From: Acholoe squamosa
Taxonomy: Eukaryota; Annelida; Polychaeta; Phyllodocida; Polynoidae
Assembly: GCA_949317995.1 (NCBI GenBank)
Contig: OX439038.1
Span: 4,916,001-4,980,000 of the forward strand
DNA: 64,000 bases
Direction: 5' to 3'
Shown: positions 12,588 to 25,369 of the stretch, piece after piece
Layout of the letters: every line of letters begins with the position of its first letter
Position numbering within the stretch: the stretch's first letter is position 1
The notes under the pieces: model-generated
What the model saw: the letters and a program-made list of their open reading frames with translations, nothing else
What the model was told of the DNA's origin: nothing
The model's database searches: none
Position numbers and translations under genes: made by a program

Positions 12588-13240
12588 GGTAAAATCGACA
12601 AGGGGACAAGGCCCGGGGGGCACTTGAATTTCTTCTGACGGGGGTGTGCGGCTGAGCCTCTGATAACCCTTACCCTTGGTGAGAGGGATTTTGGGCAAAA
12701 AGTGACCATTGCTGAGAGGGATTTTGGTAAAACGATGTGCACAGTTAAGTTTTTTATCTTGAAATTTACCCTTGATGTGAGGAATTTTTATCAAAACTGA
12801 GCATATTTAGCAGAAATTTTTATGAAAATTCTGAAAACTGGCACTTATTTTGATGCGCGAGGTCAAAATATGGGAAAAGTTACCCATGGTGAGAGGAGTT
12901 TTGGCCAAAAGTGACCCTTGGTTAGAGTGATTTTGACCAAAACTAGACCCTTGGTGAGAGGGATTTTGGCCAAAAAGTGGCCTTGCCAGCCGCACACCCG
13001 TGTCAGTGACATATAGTGAGTGCCCCCCCCCCCGGGGAGAAGGCCACTTCTTAAAATCGACAAGGGACAGGGGGTTAAGAGACAAGTGACAAATAGCAGT
13101 TCTTAAAATCGACAAAGGACACCGGCCTAGAGAAAAGGGACAAGAGGCACTTCTTAAATTCGACAAGGGACATGGGGTTGAGAGACAAGGGACAAATACC
13201 ATTTCTTAGAATCGACAATGGACATGGGACCCCCCTGTCC
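12588..13240. repeat. CCCGGGGGG-ended element inserted in a ~52-bp tandem repeat
   Basis: Outer sequence (about 12588-12612 and 13041-13240) is a tandem repeat of about four units containing 'ttaaaatcgacaagggaca'. Between lies an element with inverted ends, CCCGGGGGGCACTTG with 'gtgtgcggctg' and its mirror 'cagccgcacaccc' with 'gtgccccccc'. Its interior repeats 'ttggtgagagggattttggc' several times. ORFs here are repeat artefacts. Confidence 0.65.
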
Positions 13241-13628
13241 ATGGCCCTCTTATTATTGACCTTTAGTATCATCACAAATGGACTAAATAGTGCACCCCAG
13301 TACTGACTGACTCCTGTGCAGCCTATTAAATGGTACGTTGAAAACAAGTGTATCATATTATGGTCTAATTATCACCATAGAAACCCCCTATGTTTACTAT
13401 TAACTCTCCTTCAGGACCTCCTCATCTGTAAACATGTTACCAATTGCAACTCAAGCCATAGCATTTCAAGAAATAGCAGCTTCCATACACATTGAACTAT
13501 GCTGCCCTTATAGGTTAAAATAGATTTACACTTAAACACAAATATAGTATAGTGAGACATATGTACCTTGCTACCTATAGCTGCTGTGTCTATATATGTG
13601 ATGTGGAGACTAGAAGTCCTACAAACTC

Positions 13629-14360
13629 AGTAACATAGCACTATCTGTGTACATGGTACATACACACACACTGTACTGCCCTGGTTATAGGTTCAAGGTT
13701 CAACAGTTATGGCGTGCCAACTGTCATATAAATGACAGTATAAATGGTATTTTGATATGTTATGACTTAGAGTGTTACAATCTCAGTAACATAGTACTAT
13801 CTGCATCATGGGCGTGGACTGGTTACCAGATTTAGGCTGTGTAGGTGTTATCCATATGCTATAGTAAGGGTGAGAAAGTAAAGGGAACAGTGCTGCCCTC
13901 TGGTGCCTTGATTTGCTATGCACAGACCTTGATTACGGAGGTGAGTGGTGACTTTGCCAAAGTAACCCCTCACCTCCGTAATCAAGGTCTGTGCATATCA
14001 AATAAAGGCACCAGAGGGCAGCACTGTTCCCTTTAGTTTCTCACCCTTCTATAGCATATGGATAACACCTACACAGACTAAATCTGGTAACAAGTCCACG
14101 CCCATGATCTGCATGGTAGAGCAATTTTATATACAAGCACTACCTTCGAGGTACACGGTTTACCGGTTATGGGATGCAAAATGTCATGTTAATGGAAGAT
14201 ATGTTGATAATTTATGTGCATACGCAAAGCCTTACAATCACAGTGACATAGTATTATCTGTATATGTTATTTACACACACTACTGGCCTGGTAATAGGTA
14301 CAAGGTTCAGTGGTTATGGGGTGCCTCATGTCACCTTAATGCTATATTGATATGTGATGT
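13629..14360 (+). repeat. Degenerate ~165-bp satellite, split by a foldback element
   Basis: Blocks such as 'cagtaacatagtactatctg', 'tacacacacactgt', 'ataggttcaaggttca' and 'gttatg' recur at about 13629-13806, 14115-14290 and 14265-14360. The 300-bp element at 13807-14106 interrupts the array. Confidence 0.65.
13807..14106. mobile_element. 300-bp foldback element with 8-bp target duplication
   Basis: Nearly perfect palindrome with arms of about 138 bp (ends CATGGGCGTGGACT and AGTCCACGCCCATG) around a short centre at about 13947-13970. It is flanked on both sides by ATCTGCAT (13799-13806 and 14107-14114). An 8-bp duplication is typical of hAT-type transposition; there is no ORF. The arms differ at few positions, so the insertion is young. 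Confidence 0.8.
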
Positions 14361-16258
14361 CTAAGCTGGCAAAACCACAACCTCTGGATATGATTTAGTG
14401 GGAGAGCAGTGAGAAAGTATTTCTTATTTAATTTCTAAGAGAAAATCATTTATCCAAAACTGTATCACCTGCATAATGCCATCACAACAATGAGCATTCC
14501 TTCCTTACCTACCTGCTGGATAGTTCCTCTAAAGCCCACCAGGTGGAGTCCACATCAGTGAACCAGCCTCATTCCTCTCTATTACATTATGTGGCCAACA
14601 GTGATAGAAGAGAGGCATTGGATAAGGAGTATTCGCACACTCAGGGGTATGTTCCTGAACAAATAACGATTTGGCCCTAATTGCGACTTTGTACAATCAC
14701 AATTGTAAGATTTGTACAATTATGATCGTAGTGTTTAATTGCACAACACAAAATTGCACTACATTCCTCTGTTTTAGTTAGAATTTCTTTATTCAGAAGC
14801 AATGTTACATTAGATTTGTTGACATTGCATAGTCAAAGTTATCATTAGAAATGTGATATTTAGATTAAAGCTAGTACATTGTGTGGGAAACATTCGATTC
14901 CCCTTTACCGGTACCTCTTAACATTTTGTGCTTTTTCTTGTAGTAGGCAGATCTGAATATGGCAAAAAGCACATTCATGAGGCCCCTCACTGATGTCCTT
15001 TTTTACCTTACTTTATGTCTACAATCATGCATTGAGAGAGTAAAGATTTAAAAATCTGTTCATCCACTGCAGAGTGCAGCACTGTGTTCGTCTATGCCTG
15101 CAGGCTTCATTTGTAAAGTGATCTCTATGACAGAACACTTCTGGTCTCTGCCAACAGGTGAAGCCACTCAACAGAATTAATTATGTACGCTTTTTAAATG
15201 GAGTAGATACGATCTAGCTGGTTCAAAATTGACCAACAATTTCTCTTAGTAACTTTTAGGGATATTAGATTGATGCTTAGGTAACATAATGAAAGTATAA
15301 AAATCATAGGTCACGGGGTCTGTTTTTTCCACTGGGGGTATTGAAGTTTGGTGGTCTTAACTATAGCCGCCTATGAGAATTTGAATTTTCCTACATTTAA
15401 TTCCATAGAAAAAAATATTCTAACAATTTCTTACCCAATCCTTATGTATATATCTAAGATCATTAGAAACATTTTGGAACCAAAAAGTAGGGGGTCTCAA
15501 ACAAAATGACATTTTCCTGAATAAACTAAGAATATGGCTAATTCCTTTAATATAGGAGCCTATGGGTACAGGAAATATGAAATCCAGTGATAAGAATGTA
15601 TAGAATACCAATGTATCACATCTAAAGGGTTGATAAAGAAGGGTTATGTCATATCAATTGGGAATATGAGCAAATATTGTCGGATTTGACAGTTTCATTT
15701 TTTGCCACCATGTGCCATTTGAGTAGATCGTGTCTACTCCCTTTAATATGGATAATATCCTGCAGGCAACATGCTGTTTGTAGTTCTTTCTTCATATCAT
15801 TGATTCTATTAATACACATGGATCTAATTCCTAGAGCATTACAACCATGGTGACAGTATAAGGGTATTCATAAAATTAAAAGAAATATGTATACATAGAT
15901 TATGTAAATACATTTCTTGCTTCTAGTCAACACCGGGACTTTATTCCATACATGACAGGAACTGCAGTAAATCAACACAAGAGAGTAGAAAGTTGATGAG
16001 CCATGTATGAGCAATCTGCAATGTATAAGAGAAAAATGTAAGCTACAAGTGAGTAAACATTGCAGTTTTATTCCTTGCAGATTTCAGCAGAATCAGTTTG
16101 CAAATACATGAATGAATGAATAGATAAGCACCTATGTAAACAAAGATATTTTTAAGACTTTATCCTTTGTAACAGGTAACTTATGTACAAGCCAATTTAG
16201 ATATACCACTTCAAAATCATGCACCACAGTTACATTGTGAGCCCCTCAGGGGGATGTA
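14361..16258. other. Intergenic stretch, no gene seen
   Basis: AT-rich unique-looking sequence between the satellite region and the inverted repeats left of the Harbinger element. I found no plausible exon, RNA gene or clear repeat structure here. Confidence 0.5.
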
Positions 16259-16289
16259 GTGCTGAAGAGAATCACCAGGAAGCTGTTTT

Positions 16290-16560
16290 ACCACGTTTAT
16301 TCAATAAATGTGGATCAACACGGTAAAAGGTATGTCCACGCACCCCCTCGCGGGAGTACCTTTTACCGTGTTGATCCAATACAGGTGGGCATATTTGCCA
16401 CACGGACGTCCGCATTTGCAAATATGGACATCCATATTTGAGTTTTAGGGTCTGTATTTTTATTACAGGGGTGGGGGGCAAAGGGCAGGTGGTGTTCAAA
16501 TGCGGACACAAAACTCAAATATGGACGTCCTTTTTTGCAAAGACAGACGACGTCTATTTT
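16290..16560. repeat. Two inverted repeats next to the Harbinger left end
   Basis: Arms 'tggatcaacacggtaaaagg' (16311) and its mirror ending at about 16378 form a hairpin with a 24-bp loop. A second pair, 'ggacatccatatttgagttt' and 'aaactcaaatatggacgtcc', spans about 16426-16530. Motifs such as 'tatggacgtcc' and 'tgcggac' resemble the subterminal motifs of the adjacent Harbinger element. Confidence 0.55.
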
Positions 16561-16591
16561 TATTGAATAAATGCATTGAAACGGCCCCCAG

Positions 16592-16610
16592 GAGGATGTT
16601 TCACCTCATA
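16592..16610 (+). repeat. Left terminal inverted repeat of the Harbinger element
   Basis: 19 bp, identical in inverse to 25592-25610; preceded by the target duplication CAG. Confidence 0.9.
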
Positions 16611-16830
16611 GGTATTGAATTATACATATACGGCCTCCACATGCGGACGTCATGTGGGAGAAAAAATATTTATCTCAAAAAGTGTTTCTCAAAGGTGGCC
16701 GTGTCCTGTCCGTATGTGAGACACAGGATACGGACTTTTATCTCTAAATGTGGCCTTTTTTTTTAACATACGGCTCCCCACATACGGACAGTCCGTATAC
16801 ACATGAGGACCCTCCGTATGTTGGCTCCGC
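16611..16830. promoter_or_regulatory. Left subterminal CCGTATG/ATACGG motif cluster
   Basis: Many short, partly palindromic copies of 'cgtatg', 'atacgg' and 'gcggac' lie between the left repeat and the first exon of the Myb-like gene. The same motifs crowd the right end at about 25370-25590. Such clusters are the expected binding sites for the Myb-like protein or transposase (inference). Confidence 0.5.
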
Positions 16831-16968
16831 GAAGCTTTTTTTTTCGTAAAAGCCGCGTTCAACTTATGAGAACGGGGGAACCCCTTTCCGGTTTCCCCGT
16901 ATGACGTCATAACGCAACTTCCACTTTCTCCTTTATCGCTCATCAAACCGCCGACAAACAATACTAAG

Positions 16969-19638
16969 ATGGGGAAGAAAAAGCCCACTAAGGTGAGATA
17001 CTTAAAGTTCTCTCTTTTTCTTGTCTTAAATATGATACCTCTTTTCTTTGTGGTCTTTATGAGGTCAAAAACAAGGCATGTCTTCACGTTTTTCATTCAA
17101 AACTTCGGTCCCCTCTCGACGCTCCCTCCTTCTGAAAGTGTTTTTCGGTTCAAGCAGACGCCTTCCCCCCTTTCTGTTGTTCACGTCGTTACTTTATCCT
17201 TTCAATAAAAGGAAGAAGGGATCTCCCTGTTCTTAGAAATATACCCCCCTTTCCACTACCCAGCCTAATTTGACTCTTACTGTCATCTAAGTAACAAAAC
17301 ATTAAATTTTGCATGATGTTAAGCAATGTCCATCAGGTAATTTTCTAGCTTGTACATGTTGCCATGTTTTTACCTTTTCTTGCACCGTAAGCTTTAATCT
17401 TATTCCAAATATGCCCCCCTTTTGTTTTTCCTGCGATGTCCAAATTGATAAAGATAACTTCTTCAAATTTTTATTAAGAATAAAGAAATTTTCTAATGCT
17501 GTCCCTTCCAAGGCATATGGCCGGTGTACGTTAAAATACAAATTAAGTTCCAATGGCTTCATATAGAGCTTTTTTTTTGTTTATCCCTTCTTTTTATTCT
17601 AATTTTCAGAATTTCAATGAGTTAATGGAGAATGTGACGAATCTTAAAGCCCTCCTCCGAGAGAACAGAAGGCTTACGGGTCAAGAAAGTGACCCTGACT
17701 TAGAGGTATGAGTCTAAAATTACTCCCTGAATACATTTTTTCTCTCTTTTCTCTTATGGCATAGAAAAAAACTAAATTTATTTTTTGTTAACATATTCCT
17801 CTTCTTTTTTGAAGTACATATTTAAAGTAGAATAACAGATAGTTCTTCAGCTCTCAGACTATATTTTATTTTCACTTATACTATATTACAATATGTCTAT
17901 AAAACTTTATTTCTTTTTTCTTTTCCAGGAATCTGACAAAGACGAGGACGAAGATGAGGGAGTAGAAACTATGTACGAGGACGACGAGTTGAACGACGAC
18001 GAAGAGCGACCTGAGAACTACCCGGGCGATGCTGGAGAGCAAGCAATAGCATACATGTGCGGCTTGCTTAAGCGGCAGAATCTCAGCATGAAGAGGCAAA
18101 AGGGAAAGCCTCCAAGCTCATCCCATCCATCCTTTTCTTCTTCCAAACCCAGCTCCTACAGTCAACGAAAAAAAGACTCTGAAAACCTAGACCCACATAT
18201 TTTCCGGTCCCTGAATCCTCTGTTCCTAGAGGTAGAGGTAACAAAAGATCACGAGGCAGGGCTAGAGGATCCACTACTTCTGGCCGGGGGAGGGGACGTG
18301 GGTCACCTTCTCCTGACATATCAGGACGCGGTAGATCATCTCTGAACCAAAGTAATCGAAGGGGACGTGGAAGGTCTCCTGGAGTAAGTCTTCCTGCAGC
18401 TTCTGTTAGCGGTTCCATGCCTAAAAGTGCCACAAAAGGGGGGGTCCCTACCCCTAAGAAAGGAGAACACTGGAGGGAAGACGAGCTTGATTCCTTGTTG
18501 AAGGGTGCTAACCATCTTAAGCCAGTTCTTAAAGGGCGCTTCAAACATAGCTCTGACGGAAAGGAACTAAAGAAAATGGCGTGGGAGGAACTAAGAGGTG
18601 AGGTTATAGTCCTTTAAAATTTGTTTCTTTTTATATATTCCTCTTATGTTCAGTCTGATATGCATGTCGTCTGACATTGGTAGAATACATAATTTGCCTT
18701 TCCTTTTTAGGTAGAAATATAACAAATCTGTTGACGTAAAGGTGATATCTTTAACATGTAAGTTCACCTTCCTATTTTTCAGACTATGTTAATTCTAATG
18801 GAGGAAGGCATAGGACACGTGAGCAGAGTCAGGACAAGCTTGGGTATTTTGTTCAAAAGGCTAAGAAAAAGGTAGGAATACCCTGTCCCTTTTAGATTCT
18901 ACTGTATCATTATGCTCTATATATCTGTGATTTGTTAGTATCTCTGAAAATAATGAATTATGTTATTTAAAGAATAATATTTCGGAAAAATCTTCAGAGA
19001 GATGTATTGTCTGTTATGTGTACCTTTCCACCTTTTTTTTTTAGAGACAGGTGATAGACTCTAAGTATAAAAGCGGGAGTGGTCAGCGTGACGAGGAGGA
19101 TTATCTGACCTCTTTGGAGCAGCAGGCATGTGACTATGCAGGCCAAGATGTTGTGCTAGGTGAGAACTGAATTTCAGTCTATACATCTGTCTTTATTTCA
19201 TCTATATTCCACATAATACCATATATGTGACATCTGTTATCCATCACTATGCTGTACTTATGTATGCAGTAGTGCGACACCCTGCTCATGTTCAGGCATT
19301 GCCAACAATACCCTTCACCTACATATGACGATATATTGTATGGAACAGATATATATAAATCTTATTTTGGTTCCAGGAATACCCGGACTGAAGCCCCCTG
19401 GATTAGACGGTGGTCCTCGGTCGGTCCTGAAGTCCTGCTATGACCCAAACCGTTCAGAAAAACCAAATTATGCTGACATCCCAATGCCGAGTTCAGCTAT
19501 GGCTGCAGTAAGGGAGGGGGATCTACTCGAGGAAGGTATATACTTTTCCATTTTTCCATATACATATAAATATATATATATATAGACAGTGTATGTATAT
19601 ATATATATATATATATATGTACATATATAAGTATAAAA

Positions 19639-19703
<65 letters not shown>

Positions 19704-22662
19704 CATACATATGTGGACCACTATCACTTTATTTTTCAAGAAATTTGATACAGAAATAGAAATGTATATCTTAACATATATATATATGGTGAACATATAC
19801 CTACTATAAAGTAGATATATCTATGTGTCCTTACATGAAGTTAATACAAATCTTTTCAGCGACTGTTCTCGTATGTTGTGATCTATTCAAATTTTTCAGG
19901 GGATGACGAGAGCTCTTCACACCCCCCACCAGGCTCCCAGGACGAAAGAGAACTGTACGAGGAAGATCCAGATGAGGTACCCGAGGACGATTACCACAAA
20001 ACCCTTCCAGAGCAGGATATACCTGAGGATGACAACGATACTGTGACAGTCGAAGACATACCGGAAAAGGTTCCTCTTCAACCCCGCATATCACGGACTG
20101 ACATGTTAAACATCTGCAAAGGATTTAACAACCTTGTTAATGATGCTGATCCACAAAAGAGGGCTGCTGCGTCACTTATTTTTGCCTCAGACCCTCTACG
20201 CACAGAAAAGATTTCCATGCTAAGGAGGGCTTTGAAAACTTTGACTTCAGAGGAAAATGCTTCTGAAGCAACATCCGAAGTAGGAACAGCTCAACCTGCT
20301 GAATGCAGGACAAAAGCATATACCTCTCAAATGCAAAGTAATTCTCAACCCCAAACCGGTTCAAGTCAGGGACATACGTCTAAACCCCAAGCTAGTCAGC
20401 CACATACGTCCCAACCCCAAGCCTCTGCCAGTCGGGTGCAGGCTACTTCTAGCAGAAGTCGGGTCAACGATATACCTAAAAAATCTTCCACAAATATATC
20501 GCCTTTTCGCAGAATGACCTCCCACATTCCCCAAAATAAAAAAAGGACTGCAGATGACGAAGGTATACAAGAGCAAACCCATAAAAAGCCCCGACATGCC
20601 CCCTCCTTCTCCAAGTTGCTCGAGGAGGAAGAGGAATGCTATGCAGAAATAATGGGGTCAGAAGAAATGGAGCCTGAATCATATCAGCCTTCTAACAGTA
20701 CACCTCTCAGTTCTCCTTCCGCTATGAACGTTGTTAACATCTCAGGTTTATCCCGTATCCAACGGGCTTCTGCCTCCAAGAAGAAAGAACTATTTGCTAA
20801 ACCAAGGGAAGAGGATAAGATAATGAAAGAAATAGCTAAGTTCCAGAGCGATTATGTTAATGGTTTAAAAGACATCAGTCAGAGGATAAATGAGCATATG
20901 GACACCACGTCCACTAAAATCAAAGATACCCAGACCAGCTACGCAGAGGGCATACGGGAAATGGCTGAGAAAATGTCTTCCCACATGGCGAGAACTTGTG
21001 AACAAGCCGAGAAATGTAGGCGTCAGTGCCTGGAAGCCATTCAGGCAATGACCAACGACCTGCATGAGAAACTGGAGGAGACTAGAAATACTGCAGTAGC
21101 GTTCGAACGTCAGCACATAGCCCGCATAAAGGCTACAAATGAGACAATGTCAAATAACCAGTCAGAATTTGTGGAAGGAATAAATCTGGTAGGTACTGCA
21201 ATACATGCCACATTCAAAAGAATGCAGAAAGGACAAGACTGTTTGGCCACTGGATTGTTAGGTATGACTGAAAGTGCCACAAAGCTATCAAGTAGTCTAT
21301 CGGTCATCCTGGAAAATCAAAAAAGTTTTTTAGATGCACAGAAACAGTTACATTTGCAAAACTTGAAGTTAAATCAGGAGATTCAGGAAAACCGGAACCT
21401 TCAACTGTCAGCCCAAAAAGAGGTGGAGAAAGTTTGGAAAGAAATGACTAAGATGTCTGTGTTCTTTGCTGCTCAGTTAAACGCAAAATCAACTAAAGAT
21501 ATTTTAACATGTACCCCGACGGACAATCAGATAATTTCACAAGAGGATGAACCTCCACATGGGGATCAAATACCCCAACCTGGCCTACCACCCGTCCCGG
21601 AGAAAAATCCAAAAGCTGACCTACCTCCATGTGCAGATGAGGGTGAGACAGTAGGAGACAAACCTGTTTCCCCCAATGTCCAGGAAGACAATATATCCGT
21701 TAAATCTGACAAGGAAGAATGTTTGCCTGATAAGATGACAGTTAAATTAACTCACAACGACCCATCAGAAGGTTCAGCACGTGGTCCCTATTTTTTTTTT
21801 GACGCAAAGGACATAGCAGCCATGGAAGTGTCCGACAGCCAAGGTAAAAATGTTGTGTTCCTAAATATATTTCAACTGAAATTAATTCCACCTGTATTCT
21901 TTTCTGTACCATTGATATGTCATTCATCTTTTGAACTATAGAATTTCATTCGTTGTGTATCAAATTTGGTTCTCCATGGGTTTTCTGTTTCCATAATGTT
22001 TAGTTAATATTTGTATTTACTTGAAATAAATAAGAACTATGTGTATTAATATGTATTCCTCTTTAAAACAGAGGAGCTGAACACTGGTGAAGGGGAGACA
22101 CACACAGACGTCCAAGCCATGCAGGGTGCAACGATTGCCATTCCACCCGACACGGAGGTTGTACATGGTTCAGCTGTCTTTGTTCCATGTCAAAATGTAC
22201 AGGGAGGTGAAGGCCCGTTAATCGTCCCTGCATCAGGTATAGGCCTAATATGTGCATTATCTTTTCTAATGAACTTCTTCTGATAAGTAAAAAACCAGGA
22301 TATATGATATTTATCAAACATGCTACATGTTTTAGCAGTTGTTCTTGAAGCCTGAAGTTTAAGACGCCCAAAGGTACCCCCCTTAATGCATGATGTTATA
22401 TCCTTATAAAAAAATGACATGATAAAGAAACATGTGATTATATTTCCTGTGTGGCCGATTTATAGCGGTTACAGATGTTTTCACCTTCTCCTTTTTTCCA
22501 GCTATTGAAGCAATAGACCAAGATTCTAATTCATTGCCAGCCTACAATGTCATGTCAAATGAAGAAGTGGTATTTGTCCGGGAGGAGAACTTATGCGACG
22601 ACAATCCTGAGCTGGTTTTAAGGAGGTCCCGTCGTGACAAGAAACCTATCAGAAAGGACTAA
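16969..22662 (+). CDS. Harbinger Myb/SANT-like DNA-binding protein with coiled-coil tail
   Basis: Nine exons: 16969-16992, 17610-17705, 17929-18597, 18783-18871, 19045-19159, 19377-19535, 19900-21843, 22072-22236, 22502-22662. All introns are GT-AG. The product is about 1,140 aa. Order of regions: acidic D/E-rich N-terminus; Arg/Gly-rich stretch; trihelix Myb/SANT-like domain from [13 protein letters not shown] to [10 protein letters not shown] across exons 3-4; a [11 protein letters not shown] segment; acidic and Ser/Gln-rich linker; a KKRTADDEG...HKKPRH nuclear-localisation-like patch; about 220 residues of predicted coiled coil (near 20800-21480); basic C-terminus [13 protein letters not shown]. 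In PIF/Harbinger this partner protein binds DNA and carries the transposase to the nucleus. Exon 3 needs one extra base near 18181-18192 to join its two halves; with it the whole set is a multiple of three. The tail is much longer than in typical partner proteins. Confidence 0.82.
19562..19698. repeat. (TA)n microsatellite in a Harbinger intron
   Basis: Long runs of alternating TA interrupted by 'gtatgt' and 'gtac' lie in the intron between exons 6 and 7 of the Myb-like gene. A smaller (TA)n run is at 24494-24513. ORFs rich in Tyr-Ile here are artefacts. Confidence 0.9.
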
Positions 22663-23671
22663 TTTCATTTGTGTGATATATAAGAAATTAAAAACGGTGC
22701 TGTAGTTCAAAGTTATATCATATTTTATTGTTAGGCTATTTTGAATGCCTTAGCTTCAAGTATGTTACCTTAGTTAGGAGAATGTAATATACAATTTGAA
22801 GATATCACGTTAGAAGTTTCCACCTAGACAACATCATTTCATAGAATTGTACAGTAAAGGTAGAAAATGAAAGACAGAAATCTATAATAGAATTGTATAT
22901 GGTCGAAGATAAAAAAAAAGTTTAAAGCAAGGCATATTTAAGTTCATGACTTTAACTTTGGAGTCTTCCTTCAGGACTAAATGAAAACTTGTATTCGTTA
23001 AGCAGACATGATACATCTATATGCATGGTTCGAGTTATTTTCACTTTGAGGTAAATGGATGCCTCTTTTGAAAATTTCCTATGTACGCTCGTCATGTATA
23101 CCGTTCAGCAAAGACAGACATTTTTTATGTTAAGTTGAGTGAAATGGTACATGAGCAAAGATACTGGAAAACAAAAGATAAACTGATTTTTGATGTCCCA
23201 TATACATTATAGTACTCGTTGCAAACTAGGGAACAAAGACTTAAGTTCAGGATGAATACATGTAGGTATCAAGATATATTGATGCCAAACAGGCTTTTTT
23301 GTTTCAGCTTCATGACATGTTTTAAAAAAGTCTGTTTCTTGTTATGGAAGTTCTCAGAATTAATATAATACATGGTGCATTCTAAGTAACAGATTATTCT
23401 CTATACATGCTAGGCAAAGAAAAACATTTCAGCACAGGATGTGGAAATAAAAAAAAGAGGTTATTTTAAATTTTATTCATTAAATTTTGCATGTTAGCTT
23501 CATTCATTACATGACATGGTTATGTAACCCATGTTTGTTTTCTTCAAGTCATTAGAATAAAAGTTTGCCGTCAGAATTTTTTTCTTGTCCTTCTAATTGT
23601 CTTAATATCACATAACAGAATTACACTATTTAGTCAAATTGATTTCGGCGCCTTGATTTCATTTAACTTAT
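22663..23671. other. Region between the convergent Harbinger genes
   Basis: AT-rich, no ORF of interest. Candidate poly(A) signals: AATAAA at 23446-23451 or 23556-23561 for the plus gene, and TTTATT at 23472-23477 (AATAAA on the minus strand) for the transposase. The two 3' UTRs probably overlap. Confidence 0.45.
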
Positions 23672-25275
23672 TCAGCGGGGATTGAAGTTATCTTGGATGA
23701 AACCCTTCCGCAGGTTCTCAAACTTAGCCGGGGGCTTACGGGAGACATTCTCTGGCTGGGTGATGCGTGGGAATCTTTGCTTGAACAGGTCCTTTTCCAT
23801 GCTGTCCTTCAATAGGGGATTGCGTGCCACCTTGGCGCAGTTATGTAGTGCCACACAGGACTCGATGACTTTTCCTGCTGTGGTAGGAGGATGGGCCAGA
23901 TATCCCCCGCTGCTGTCCAGACAACTGAAAACAAAGAGAGAGACAAAATGGGAAAAATTAAAAATTGTACCAAGTGACTGCTTAAAGAGGATGATAGTTT
24001 TGACAGGAAAAAAGATATAAAGGATAAATGTAGGAAAATAAATAAATAAATGACTTACCGCCAACGCTGCTTCAACTGGCCTATAGTCCTCTCTACCCGA
24101 CTCCTAGTCTTTCGGTGCCACTTGTTGTACGCCACATCAGCGTTCGTTGTCTCCACACGGACAGGGGTGAGGAGGTAGTCAGTGAGAGGATATCTGAAGG
24201 GAAAATATTTGGTTATTGTATATGGATTTCATATATTTTTTTTCCATAAGGAAGTATTCCGAAAGGAGTTATGTTCAGCTAAGTTTGGCCAAAAAATATA
24301 TAAATGACTTACCCGGAATCTCCCAAGAGGTAATATCCCCCGAACTGTTTTCTCTCTCCCAAGATTTTGATGTCAGACCCGTTGAGGCAGTAGATGTCGT
24401 TCTGAGACCCAGGATTACTGGCATCTACGTGTGTGATGAGGTACTCAAAGTCGCAGACAATCTGGGAGGAGTAAAAAAGGGACAAAAATCTTTATATATA
24501 TATATATATATATATGTATAAACTGATAGACATATCAAGAAAGAAATTCAATGAAAAAAAATGTACATAAGATATCCTGGTTCTTAGAAATATATTAGGA
24601 AAAGTAATTTACCATGGTATTTATGCTGTAGTATCCTTTGTAACAAAAGAATTGATTTTCGTCTGCCACTACCCCTCGCGGACACTGTATAGGTACATGT
24701 GTCCCATCTATGAGTCAGAACAGCTTGGGCATTCTGTGTTTCCGATAGAAGAGCATCGCCTTGCTGTTCTTTTCCTCCCGGGAGTGTGGCCAATGGACAT
24801 ACTCTTGTAGGTGTTCATGGAAATAGTCAATCACCTTCTCTACAGACCTACACACAGTGGATTTGGAGACGCCGTGAATGTCTCCTATGGAGTTGTAGCT
24901 GGCTCCAGTGGCGAAATACCTTAGGGCAATCAGGAACTGAAGAAAGCAAAGAAAAGAATATTGTTTTAACTAGCCATAATAAAGTCTAAAGAGGTACAGT
25001 AAGGAAAAAATATGAAAATAAAAGGATAAATGAAGGATGGACTCCCTTACCTTAAGCCTATGTGGAACGGCATGCTTGCCCCTCAGGACCTTCTTTTTCT
25101 TCGTAGCGACATAGTTTTTGATGAGAATTCGGGCTACCTCTTTACTAAGACGGTAGCGCTGAAGAAATTTTTTCTCAGTGTAGAAGGACAAAGGATCCTT
25201 TCTCTCGTAATACTGCCTAGTAGTGTTCAGGATGTACCCAGGCATTTCTTTCCCTGGTGTAGTACGGCCAAACAT
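23672..25275 (-). pseudogene. HARBI1-like DDE transposase with one in-frame stop
   Basis: Five exons on the minus strand: 25275-25051, 24936-24613, 24461-24313, 24193-24059, 23924-23672, all GT-AG. Together they form 362 codons including the stop, the usual length of Harbinger transposases. The N-terminal helix-turn-helix-like region (RLSKEVARIL; FATGASYNSIGDIHGVSKST) is followed by the catalytic triad: D in LIDGTHVPI, D in LLGDSGYP, E in RSRVERTIGQLKQRW. The only lesion is TGA at 24717-24715, five codons before the first catalytic Asp region, where the family has an ordinary residue. It nicks and joins element ends together with the Myb-like protein encoded opposite. The copy should be inactive unless the stop is read through. 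Confidence 0.9.
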
Positions 25276-25369
25276 AGGTCACATGACTTGGAGTGAAAAG
25301 GAAGGTCACGACCTACTTAGGAGATATTCATTGGATGCGGGCTTAAAAAAGGCCGCATGTTACTTATTT

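Noticed and set aside
12807..13356. Overlapping Ser/Leu/Pro-rich ORFs
   Set aside because: They read through the ~52-bp tandem repeat and the CCCGGGGGG-ended element.
19468..19796. Tyr/Ile-rich ORFs
   Set aside because: Translation of a (TA)n microsatellite inside a Harbinger intron.
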